From the NCBI GenBank assembly GCA_963931925.1, contig OZ007583.1, positions 16,686,548 through 16,750,547 of the forward strand: a stretch of 64,000 nucleotides of DNA, written 5' to 3'. Of the stretch, positions 55,074 through 64,000 are shown one piece after another. How positions within the stretch are numbered: the first letter of the stretch is position 1; each line of letters opens with the position of its first letter. The DNA comes from Onchidella celtica. Its lineage: Eukaryota; Mollusca; Gastropoda; Systellommatophora; Onchidiidae. Below the pieces are notes generated by a model, which was not told where the DNA came from, searched no databases, and worked only from the letters and a program-made list of their open reading frames with translations. The position numbers and the translations under genes were made by a program.

Positions 55074-56985
55074 GCGTTATTGAAACCCTACAAGGTGTTG
55101 TGTTTATGTGACGAACGCCGTGATGTAAACAGACTTTTTTTATTTCTTGCATTTAAAAGACGACTTTCGCTCAGCGGATATCTTTCCCATGATTGTCCAT
55201 CACCCCATCCAATGCCCTGATATTGAACTTGACTGGATTATTTCCCGGTAGCTACATCTGGAGTTCGTTACGGCAACACGTATTGCATGGTGTTTAATAA
55301 CGCACTGCATACCGGGAGGGAAAAAATCAATAAACGGTACCCTGTTGTACATTAAATTCGTACTGTGTCACTTGTGTCCGTCACACATATTGAAAATACA
55401 AATTTCCTACAATGATGTGATCATAAGTCTAAATTGGATGACAACATCAATGGATGTTCGTAACGTAAACCCGAAATGTTTTGTGTTTCAATGGCATACG
55501 GCTACCGCCCATCTAAAGACCGATGGCCCTCTATCTGGTTTTAATAACTTTTCATTTATGAAGAAAAAATATTAATTTTGCTGAAGTGAATTAAGGCATA
55601 ATATTTAGATTGCCTGACTGACGTTGAAATGTAAAATCTTTGTGGAAGTTCGTCACAGAAACTGGTAATGTCTGGTGTTGCTGTAACGCACGGCCTTTGC
55701 CGATCTCAACGAACGTTTTTCTTTTGTTGTGATTTGGTTTAAATAGTTCTCATTTTCAGAACTTGATTTGGTGCCGTGTAGCAAGAAATTTAAAGTACGA
55801 CCACATTTTTCAATAGGCTTTGAGCTTCACGTGAGCGTTCGTTATTGAAACTCGAAATGCTCAGTGTTGCATTAACGTACGGCAGCCCGGATCTGAAAGA
55901 ACACATGTTTATCAGTTGCACTTATGTTAGTAACCTTGCATGCAATAAAATTTTTACATTTGAACTTGACGACCCAAAACTTATATGACACGATCAGAGT
56001 CATACATTTTGAGTGTCACGCGGGAGAGTTCGTCACTGAAACTTGAAATGCTTAGTGTTGCAGTCACATACTGCCTTTGCCGATTTGAAAGAAGACCTCT
56101 GTTTTATAATATGCTGGTTTCTGGTAATTCATATTATGAAAACTAAATTGTGACCTGGTAGTGAGGAATAAAAGTGCGTTTACATTTTTTTCAATGTAGA
56201 CTTTGAACTCCACATGGTAGTTCGTTACTGAAACTCCAAATGTTTGGTGTTGCAGTAACACACGGCCGTTGCCGATCTGAAAGAAGGCTTTTCTTTTGTT
56301 GTCATTGGGTTTCAACTAATTCACATTAGTAAAACTTGTTTTGGTGCTGTGTAGCAAGAAATAAAGTTACGATCATAGCTTTCAGTAGACTGATCTTCAC
56401 GTGGGCGTTTGTTAGTGAAACTCGAAATGCTTAGTGTTGCAATAGCATACGGCAGTCCGGATCTGAAAGCACACATTGATGTCAGTTGACTGATGTTCGT
56501 AAAATTGAATGCAACAAAATTTTGATTACATTTGAACATCAAGACCAAAAACTTAGATGGCACGATCAGGGTCGTACATTTTGAGTGTCACGGGTGAGAG
56601 TCCGTTACTGAAACTCAAAATGCTTAGTGTTGCAGTCACATAAGGCTTTTGTCTGAAAGAAGGCTTTGTTATCAGTAATAAGCAGTTGGTTCCAAGTAAT
56701 TGCATGATGAAAACTTTAAATTGTGTCTTGATAGCAAGGAATAAAAGTAGGTTGTCTACAATTTTCAACTTAGACTTTGACCTTCGCGTAGGAGTTCGTT
56801 ACTGAAACTGATTTGGTTTCCTTTCACTGATCTTTGTTGTTTATCTAGGCTTAAGCGTCCATCTGTGTAGCCAATACTCTGCAGCTCTTAGAAACTTTAG
56901 GGTGATCATGGAATAATTATTAAGTTTTATAATATAGTACATATTATGGAAACTCATGGCTGTAATAATGTATTGCCATTCCATG
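55074..56985 (+). repeat. Satellite of about 190-bp monomers with trimeric higher-order repeat
   Basis: A motif of the form GTTCGTTACTGAAACT...AATGCTTAGTGTTGCAGTAACA recurs near 55074, 55264, 55456, 55648, 55837, 56028, 56220, 56406, 56599 and 56793, a spacing of 186-194 bp. Monomers 55648, 55837 and 56028 pair one-to-one with 56220, 56406 and 56599. The pairs share AGCAAGAAAT, CACGATCAG(A/G)GTC and AAGGAATAAAAGT-like blocks, so the higher-order unit is about 572 bp and present twice. Monomers to the left are more diverged. Confidence 0.85.
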
Positions 56986-57147
56986 TTGCTGGGACAGATC
57001 TAGATCTGCAAGGACAGGAAACATTTTTGTTTAGACGCACGCAATCTATGTAAAAATATTTGATATTATCAAATGATAATTTCATCTCAGGCATGTTACC
57101 GCAGTAGTAATGCAATGAATCGTTATTGAATCACAGTTAATAAGCAG

Positions 57148-57227
57148 ATAAAAATTTTGCAAACATGGCTTTGGCTGATGAGTTTCATTCATTACACCAC
57201 ACCAATGATAATTTAGCTTCAGCCCAG
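57148..57227 (+). CDS. Candidate second coding exon of a nested gene
   Basis: 80 bp from TAAGCAG to CAG|GTAAAA. With the single base carried over from the exon at 54691 it reads DKNFANMALADEFHSLHHTN and DNLASAQ without a stop and ends in phase 0. Both limits are consensus splice sites. A possible third exon after GTAGCAG at 57337 runs only 19 codons to a stop. Function unknown. Confidence 0.35.
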
Positions 57228-57337
57228 GTAAAATAACAGTTCATGATTTGATTTGCGAATGTTTAAGTGTTTTAAATAGTAGCATTTTTTAAAATCTCAA
57301 ATCCTCACTGACTTTTCTAAAGAGCTTTAAGTAGCAG

Positions 57338-58100
57338 GATGTTCATGCTAGTCAGAGGCCACAGAGAAAAGGTTGGGATTGCAGAATATGCAGCTGAGAT
57401 AAAGGAGATTTTTACAGGCCACAATGATGTTTCAACTTTGGTTTTCAAATCACAGTATTTTTACTAAAAGTAATAGTCCTGGGTCCAATCACAGCTGTCA
57501 AAACAAAGATCTGTGAAAGCTTTCAAATAATCCAACAAACAGCCTGTCTTCAAAGTGTACAAAAAACCACCACCACTGTGCAAGACATCTATGTAATAAG
57601 GAAGACCTGGCAGACAAGATGGTCCAATAAATAACACTATGCCCACTATTGTGGATGGTTCACTAACGAGGATGGGATAACATGAGGTAATGCTGAAATT
57701 TCTGAAAGATGACAATCCTAGAATGATGGCTGTCCACTACCTTATTCCCAGAGAGAGTTTGGCAGTTGCTAGGCTTAATCTTGCAAGTAGGCTAATAAAA
57801 CAGGTAGATGAAATGAAGGCCCATCCAAAGACTGGAAGATTGTTAAAAAAAAAAATTCTATGAGGTCTATGTGTGGCTGCACCTTGATACCAGTTGCTAT
57901 CAAACAGTTACTGTCTGGACAGGTTTACTGCCTTGCTTGATACTTGGTTCAAGATCATGGCAGCTTTGGGTTCATGAGATGCAGCGAAGTCAAAGCTTTC
58001 AGTTTCATTTCATAACAGTGGAGTCAGATCAGATCAACAAGCTAATGGACATGAAAGTTGAAGATAGTGTGAAATTGATCCATGCTTCCAGATAACACTT
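57338..58100 (+). pseudogene. Coding-like remnants, unidentified
   Basis: Several open pieces with protein-like composition stand in the plus strand but in different frames: REKVGIAEYAAEIKEIFTGH (about 57360-57420), FLKDDNPRMMAVHYLIPRES (about 57700-57760), ASRLIKQVDEMKAHPKTG (about 57784-57837) and FHFITVESDQINKLMDMKVE (about 58000-58065). Stops and shifts separate them. They may be one decayed gene or transposon. I do not recognise the family. Confidence 0.3.
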
Positions 58101-58439
58101 CATGTAGCTGGATCTTCAAGTTGTTGCCAAAGAATGTAAAACTTATTAGCTATGAAGGCTCAGCAAGTTATTAGTTCTACAGTTTTCTAATTGAGTTTCT
58201 ATGTATGCAGACCGAAGTGGGCATCAAAATCAAATGGAAGATTACCCACATTTATTTTCTTTTGTTGACAGTTTATAAAATCATTCCTGGCCTTCCCTGT
58301 AATTCGGCATTAAATCAAATAGAATGCTGAACTTAACAATGGCCCTCAAACTCTTCTGTCTTCTGTGACTGTGACCCCTTCAAACAGATGCTGAACTTAA
58401 CATGCAGCTTAGTCTAATCCTTTCATTTCAGTGTGGGAA

Positions 58440-58980
58440 AATTGCAGTTCAGTTGCTTTGGTGTTTATGTAACATACAGATTTTTGCTAACTGGAAGCTC
58501 TTCCATAGCTGCTGCATCAACATATCCTCAGTAGGCCTGGAGCAGTGTATCAAATGCTCAAGTTAATAATAATTTCAACTTGACCACAGTATAAAAGTGC
58601 ACGATTTTTAGGGCTTTTACAATTTGGTGTTTATGTAAGGTACAGACTTTTGGTGTCTGCCAGCTTACTATTGCAATGCAGAAAGAGCATTTTTGTGCTA
58701 CATTAGACTTTGTTATCAGTAATAGTCAGAGCCATTTATTCATTTATTTGGATAAGTAAATTTTATTTTTAACATATTTTTATGTTTTTGGTGTTTATGC
58801 AACATACAGACCACATACCTGAGAGGCATTTTGAATTTCATAAGTGATTATTGACTCAAAAAATTGTATTTCTGACAGTATGAAATAAACTTGCTTAATT
58901 AGTTTCCTGGCCTTGTAATTGCAAGTGTTTGAGTTGTTTTTGTGTTGTGACTGTGTTTATGTAACATACACCCTGTCAGT
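58440..58980 (+). repeat. Diverged tandem monomers, about 165-bp period
   Basis: GGTGTTTATGTAACATACAG or a close variant occurs near 58460, 58627, 58792 and 58947. The motif resembles the GTGTTGCAGTAACACACGG core of the satellite at 55074-56985, so this may be an older flank of the same array. Confidence 0.5.
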
Positions 58981-59114
58981 CAAGAATGGGTGGTATTGTT
59001 GAAACCCGAAGGGAATGCTAAAAGGCAACTACAGAGTATGAAAGACAAATATTTACAGAATCAGATGTAATGGTTTTTAAGGATAGATATCAGTTTTTAA
59101 AATTCATCACTGTG

Positions 59115-59235
59115 TCACAAAAAGTGTACAGCAAATCAGATTTTGACCCATATGTCAATACATTTATAATAGACAACACACTAAACAGTGCCTCAAAGGG
59201 AATAAAGAAATTCCTGATAATTCCTATTCCTGATC
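59115..59235 (-). mobile_element. MITE-like element, family B, copy 4 (inverted)
   Basis: Contains the inverse of the 53947-53986 segment and, on its right, AAATTCCTGATAATTCC then TATTCCTG, matching the AATTTCCTGAGAATTCCCAT terminus of copy 2. Confidence 0.45.
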
Positions 59236-59300
59236 GAGATTTTTTTTCTTTCTTTAACACATTCCATTACCAGGAATCATCCCACTATTACAAAGTCTAT

Positions 59301-59412
59301 TCCCAAACCAAGGCTGCTGTAGGCACCACTAGTGGCTCACTACCTATAAATTTTACTTCACATTAGCACAATAGGCACTGCCCGCTGGGTTGCGGTGTGA
59401 CTGTTTCACCCC
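59301..59412. mobile_element. Harbinger-like MITE family A, right part
   Basis: Shares TAAATTTTACTTCACATTAG, CACAATAGGCACTGCCCGCT and the terminal CTGTTTCACCCC followed by TAA with the full copy at 46846-47051. The left terminus is missing. Confidence 0.65.
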
Positions 59413-59681
59413 TAATTTCAAACAGTATCAACAAAGGACAATTTTGTCATTAAAAGTTTAAAAGCTACAGCCAGAAAAAAAATATCATATCCGGACAACG
59501 GATAACACATATGATAAATACATTCAAATACTAAAGATTAAAAACAACTATAGATCACATTTATATGAATTTTCAGAAAGAGCATTAAAGTACCACATAC
59601 CTGAGGAAGAAAAAAGAACGCAGATATGTTCCATTTATCGCGTTACATTACATTATGAGTACACCATACACTTTGACTGAC

Positions 59682-59830
59682 CTTGTACAAACTCTCCTCA
59701 AACACTAAAACAGGACCCGTGGCTCCAATGATAAGCAGAGGCTGACCAGATAATAAGCTGAAGAGCATACCAAAGATAGAGGTGGCAATCATCGTTTCAC
59801 TGACACCCATCAGGCTGTGAGTTTTTTCAC
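59682..59830 (-). CDS. SLC4 anion exchanger exon
   Basis: 149 bp between GCCCAG and GTCAGT. It encodes EKTHSLMGVSETMIATSIFG then SGQPLLIIGATGPVLVFEES and LYK. G-[AS]-Q-P-L-L-[IV]-[IV]-G-x-[ST]-G-P-[LV]-L-V-F-E-E is the most conserved stretch of the SLC4 family (helix 3, part of the anion site). It joins the preceding exon within a Ser codon. Confidence 0.95.
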
Positions 59831-59953
59831 CTGGGCAAAGACACAACAGAAACAGTGTTGAGTTTATGAACCATAATTGATAATACATGTCTAACAAATA
59901 AAATTTGATGAAAAAAGTAAAATGTATGACACATACAACAAACTGATGCACAA

Positions 59954-60184
59954 CAGGGTTCCTGCATTGTCTTTGAAAATATTTTTTTCTGGGAGAAAAT
60001 GTTAAATTTCAGGGCTATTTAAAAGCAAACAGAGAGAAAACTCAGAATTAAAATCTTTTTTCTTAATGTAATCTGATATTTATTTTTTAAACCCCAGGAG
60101 AATTCTGGGATTATTCCAGGGCTAATCCACTATTTCCAAGGCTTTTCCTCAAATTTTTACATTCCAGGGCTTTTCCAGGATTTT
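59954..60184 (+). mobile_element. hAT-like MITE, copy 1 (right end truncated)
   Basis: Opens CAGGGTTCCTGCAT, a hAT-type terminus, and shares with 61067-61339 the ordered blocks AATTCTGGGATTATTCCAGG, CTAATCCA, TTCCAGGGCTTTTCCAGG. No ORF. Confidence 0.55.
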
Positions 60185-60434
60185 ATGGAGCGAGTGGCAC
60201 AAATATATGGCAAAGATGGATGGGAAGAAAGAAAAAAGGAAAACTCGGCATTTATTAGCATCAAAAGGATCCATCAAAAAGCTTACTTATAAGATTGCTT
60301 AGTCAAAGACACTTTTCAAGATATAATTATTTACAATGAATTCTTTCACTGGGCTGGCAATAGAAACATTTATGATGAACTAGATGACACTAATGGACAT
60401 AGTAAAATTCACGCTACAACAAAAGTGAAATTAG

Positions 60435-60655
60435 GCTGAACATGTGGGAAGGATGAATGGTGATAGATGGACAAAACGCTTAACTGAATGTCAACCAAGG
60501 ACAGGAAGGAGAAGAGGATGACCAGAAAGAAGATGACAGGATGGCATTAAACAGAGAGGGGAAACAACACGGATGAGGAAAACATCAGACAGAAAAGAAT
60601 GGAAGTCACTGTCGGAGAGTTACATCCTGCGGTGGATGGACAATGTCTGGAGAAA
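60435..60655 (+). pseudogene. LINE C-terminal relic abutting an SLC4 exon
   Basis: The plus frame reads AEHVGRMNGDRWTKRLTECQ, PRTGRRRG, a stop, then QRGETTRMRKTSDRKEWKSL and SESYILRWMDN. The H-V-x-R-M-x-x-x-R-W-x-x-R, P-R-x-G-R-R-R-G-R-P and R-x-E-W-x-x-L-x-E-[AS]-[YF] pattern is a non-LTR RT C-terminus. Two stops make it dead. It ends about 25 bp from the splice donor of the exon at 60680 on the other strand. Confidence 0.8.
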
Positions 60656-60679
60656 GGTGAATGGTAAAAGATGACTTAC

Positions 60680-60892
60680 TGAGCAATCCACCAAAGGCAA
60701 TGCAAGGAGAAAGACATGTGAAGAAAATGAAGAACAAAGTTTTGATGCTCTGCCCATTGGCCGCATCTTTGATGTCGCTGAGGTAGTGAGGATACCGTCG
60801 CCGGACGTCGTTGACCACACCTCCAAATAAACAGCCAATTCGTTGTAAGGGATCTGTAGGAATGTCACCTTTCTCACCTTTGTCCAGCAAGG
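60680..60892 (-). CDS. SLC4 anion exchanger, most 5' exon in the window
   Basis: 213 bp from TTCCACAG to GTAAGT, starting with two bases of a split codon and ending with one base of a Ser codon. It encodes LLDKGEKGDIPTDPLQRIGC, LFGGVVNDVRRRYPHYLSDI and a first helix ending SPCIAFGGLLS. The F-G-G-[LV]-x-x-D-[IV]-R-R-[RK]-x-P-x-[YF]-L-S-D block marks the junction of the cytosolic domain with helix 1. The N-terminal cytosolic domain must be encoded beyond 64000, since no earlier exon is seen in the remaining 3.1 kb. Confidence 0.93.
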
Positions 60893-61066
60893 CTGTGGAA
60901 TAAACAAGAAATATGTTTGATCACTGACATGGTCAACAGAACCAAAAACCCTGACACAGTGCTGTCGAGTTGACAGTCAAATGTGACCTGAACAGCTGTC
61001 ATGGCCAAGGATGCAGATTTTATTTTTCACTGCAGACAAACATATTTGTGGACCCAAGACTAAATT

Positions 61067-61339
61067 CAGAGTTCCTGCATCATGCCATTTCCAGGGCTGA
61101 AATGTTTCAATTCTCTGGTTACTTAAATGCAACAAAATGATAGATTTCTTTGTTTCACCTTTTTAAAAAAAAATGTTTACTAAACCTGGGGAGAATTCCA
61201 CAGCTTTTTCTCAAATTTATAAATTCCAGGACTTTTCCAGGGCTAATCCATTCTTTCCAGGGCTTTTTCTCAGATTTACAAATTCCACGGCTTTTCCAGG
61301 GATATCTGGAATTCCACCTAGGGCCATTCAGGAACCCCG
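61067..61339 (+). mobile_element. hAT-like MITE, copy 2
   Basis: Left end CAGAGTTCCTGCATCATG and right end CATTCAGGAACCCCG are inverted to each other. Inside, CCAGGGCTAATCCATTCTTT and repeated TTCCAGGGCTTTT blocks match copy 1. An 8-bp target duplication is only weakly suggested (TAAAT on both sides). Confidence 0.6.
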
Positions 61340-62089
61340 TAAATGACCCCATCTCTACACCCTGATAGATACTCATACATAGCTGTTCAGTACACATACA
61401 GTCTAATACATGTAAACATGATATAAAAACTGGAAAATCCAATAAGGAACAAACAAAAAAAATAAATTAAAAAAATAAAAACAACATCGTTTACTTTGAA
61501 ATCTAATATGCAAATATTTATTTCCCTGACTTAGGAGAAAATTTTTCCCCTGAATCGTTCAAAGATGAAACTTACGGCTTTACTCCTGGACAATTAAACT
61601 GTAGCCAAATCATTTTTAGTCGTGCTGTCTCTCATTTGACAGTTAATAAAATTGCCTAATACTGTAAATGAATACATTTTACATCTGATGTAAACAATAT
61701 CAGTACCATCCATTTAGGGATACTGATATTTCTCCATTACACTCTTCATTCTTTAACTGGAACCTGAGATACTTTGCTAATTACACAATTATCTGAAGAA
61801 GAACACAAAAATTAATCACTTGAACACACCAAGTTACCATGCTACATGCAAAAGGAACGAAGACAGAGCCTAATCTAAATAACCAAAGAAAGGATAAGTG
61901 TCTGTGACAATTCCTGGTAATTGAGAAACATTTCTGGCTTGCTGCTGACCTTTTATTTACAACATGCCATGTAAATGCAATGTGAATTGCAAACTGTTCT
62001 ACAATGGTAGAAAGGGGGGGAAGGAGAAGAAAGAATGAAAATATAACAGTAAACGGTTTGTAATCATTTGACGGAGCTTGAATCGTTAA

Positions 62090-62957
62090 GGGGACTAAAT
62101 TTCGACCAAAATATCGATTTTGAGTTATTTTGCTTAATCGGAATGATGAAAGTCTTTAATGTATAAAAACAGTTCAGTCGGCACTGAGAATGGTCATTTT
62201 ATGTCCACAATGGCCTCTTGATGTCCAAGAGACCCCTTTGTTGTGTGCACAGAAAGTAGCTGATCACTCCGTTTGTAAAGTACCGGTACCAGATTTCTAG
62301 ACATTTGGATCCACCACAGAAACAAAAAGATGCCAAAAAAGTCCCAAAGAGTGCAACATTCTCAAAGAGCCTCCCGAACAAGATGGCAAATGCATGAAAG
62401 CATGTTTTTCTGAGTTTTTAGCATTCGAAACTTTGAACGCGTTTTTTTCTGTTCGCAATTTTTCTCACATATTTGCTATCTACTCCTTCATTTTTCAACA
62501 TTTTTTGCATGTGCATGCATCAATACTAACCAAACGAAAGTATGCATTTGTATTTCAGGTTTGTCTTACAAATTTTGTGCTAGAGGGTGTCAAAAATCGA
62601 AAATTGGGTCATTTCGGAGGCACCGTAATTGAGATCAACTTTGAGAATCGATTAAAACAAATCTAATTCAGATATGACAAAAAGAAATGCATACTTCTAA
62701 AGGGGGTCCAAAACACTTCTAGTATATTTATTTTCATGTTGATTCATCTATTTTTGGCGAAGCCTTTGCATTTTGAAATTGTTAGCACTCCGCGATATCA
62801 AATTTCAAGATGGTGGCGTTGCCATGGTTAGAAAAAAATGAAATTTATTATTTTCATCATTCACCCTCTAATTTGGACAGATAAAACCTATAATAGTCAG
62901 TTAAAACCAGTAATTCCTTAGAATTTTAATTTTAGCCTTCAGGACCCGCTTGTCCCC
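62090..62957. mobile_element. TTAA-flanked non-autonomous DNA element
   Basis: TTAA at 62086-62089 and at 62958-62961 flank a segment starting GGGGACTAAAT and ending CGCTTGTCCCC, so GGGGAC/GTCCCC are inverted. The TTAA target again suggests piggyBac-type transposition. The 868-bp interior has short ORFs without recognisable domains. Confidence 0.5.
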
Positions 62958-63198
62958 TTAAGCTGCATGTGATGTCACACTGTTGAAAGTGACTGTAAAA
63001 GAACTGCAACAGTGTACCCAAAGTGACAATATATATAATAGGGGTACAGTATATCTATTTATACATAAAGAGACTGTAAAATGCTTTTTAAAGAAAAAAT
63101 AGCAATTATGAAAACAACATGTTGTTCTTCTATCTACAACCCCCCCCCCCCATTGTGTGGCATGTAACTGCCAACTATCAATTAACCATATTTTAACT

Positions 63199-63500
63199 GA
63201 AAGTGTGGATTTCACACATATCTGAAGAAGGCACTACCCCAGGGAGTCCATGAAAAAATTATTTTCTGACAAGGATCTGCAGCACAGCTTGTCCCACAGG
63301 AAAGCTGAAATCTACAAGCCAATTTAAAGATTTTTTATCACATTTACATAAACAGTTTTATATCGGCCTTTTCCCATTAGATTCTTACTGGTGAAATTTT
63401 AATTCATCAAGCTCTGACAACAAGCTACAGTAAACCACCCAAATAATTGTGAGGCTCGAACAGTGGCTGTAACTGTGCTGACTTGACGTTCCACTAAAAC
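63199..63500 (+). repeat. Dispersed repeat R2, copy 4
   Basis: Shares GTGGATTTCACACATATCTG, GAAGAAGGCAC, AAATTATTTTCTGACAAGGA, GAAATCTACAAGCC and TCATCAAGCTCTGACAAC with the other copies. Confidence 0.65.
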
Positions 63501-64000
63501 CTCCATTTTCTATCTTACACCCTAGGCCAAATGTATCACCAATGATACACATAAGTTCACCACTCGGCTGCATCCCACAAGAACTCAAGGCGAGAATAAT
63601 TATTTTTAGTAATTTCTACAGTATAAACCAAATGGTGATGAAAACCCCATAATTATGCCCCTAAAAACAAATTCTCACAAAATCATTGAGTTTTTCAACA
63701 AACAGAAATGGGGGCGGGGTTTAATGGGTTAAACAATCGGACAGTCTATCATCGGACAGTCATTCCACCAATCTTTGTTACTGATAACTGTCTAATGGAT
63801 AAACTGGACTTAGCTACAGTTATATGTAAGGATATTTCTTGCTCTTGACATCAGAAGCAAAACAGCTCATCCATGGACAAGATGCCAGGAGTATCTGAAC
63901 AGATACTCACACACACAAACACAGAAACCACATTTGATGGCACAAACATGACTGGAATGACCAAACATGTGGCAATGTTGTGCTCAGGTATGAAAGACAG
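63501..64000. other. No gene seen, inside the SLC4 gene upstream of the last exon found
   Basis: Presumably intron of the SLC4 gene. No N-terminal-domain exon is recognisable on the minus strand. Confidence 0.4.

Noticed and set aside
59070..59366. 98-codon plus ORF in an SLC4 intron
   Set aside because: Runs through MITE-like copies, with no domain and no splice sites.
63900..64000. Possible SLC4 N-terminal exon on the minus strand at the right edge
   Set aside because: A GTGAGT and a CCAG are present, but the peptide between shows no SLC4 cytosolic-domain motif.

Overview
The window looks like nuclear DNA of an animal, most probably a marine mollusc or another lophotrochozoan. Evidence: spliced genes with GT-AG introns, a tRNA-derived SINE with a body motif common in marine invertebrates, a spliced FLYWCH/MULE transposon, THAP-domain remnants, several LINE clades, many MITE-like elements, long GA/CT microsatellites and low coding density. 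The lineage call is an inference, because no marker gene fixes it.

Layout. 1-10.1 kb is a graveyard of repeats: a dispersed repeat (R1), an old solo LTR (778-1694), a tRNA-derived SINE (about 3937-4372, minus) and a decayed L1/Tx1-type LINE on the minus strand (about 5.2-9.4 kb). The LINE is itself interrupted by a THAP-bearing element and by a second, LTR-like insertion. 10.2-12.3 kb carries the only intact non-transposon long ORF, a DUF229 (alkaline-phosphatase/sulfatase-fold) membrane protein. 13.1-13.4 kb is a 39-bp tandem array. 14.2-15.7 kb is a broken, two-exon MULE transposase with a FLYWCH zinc finger.

18,486-26,429 is a complete, young Ty3/gypsy-class LTR retrotransposon. It has two 1,238-bp LTRs with one difference noticed by eye, a 5-bp target duplication TTCGG and a tRNA-Pro-type primer site. 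Its pol order is protease, integrase, reverse transcriptase, RNase H. That Ty1/copia-like order marks the Gmr1-like group. The catalytic core of the integrase is deleted, with an in-frame TGA at the junction.

26.4-42.2 kb has no convincing host gene. It holds LINE scraps, polypurine microsatellites and MITE-like elements. 42,284-60,892 on the minus strand is the 3' part (ten coding exons, about 601 codons) of an SLC4 bicarbonate transporter, best matched to the chloride/bicarbonate exchanger (AE) branch. Its 5' exons lie beyond the right edge. Its introns are full of mobile DNA: piggyBac-like and Harbinger-like MITEs, a 31-bp minisatellite against a splice acceptor, LINE tails, and a satellite of about 190-bp monomers with a trimeric higher-order repeat (about 55.07-56.98 kb).

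A GC-rich patch at 54.3-54.7 kb on the opposite strand may start a nested plus-strand gene. Two small exons there (54,691-54,719 and 57,148-57,227) join in frame.

For biology, the two host genes are probably unrelated: a secretory-pathway DUF229 protein and a membrane anion exchanger. Most of the remaining information lies in the mobile-element record, above all the Gmr1-like element.
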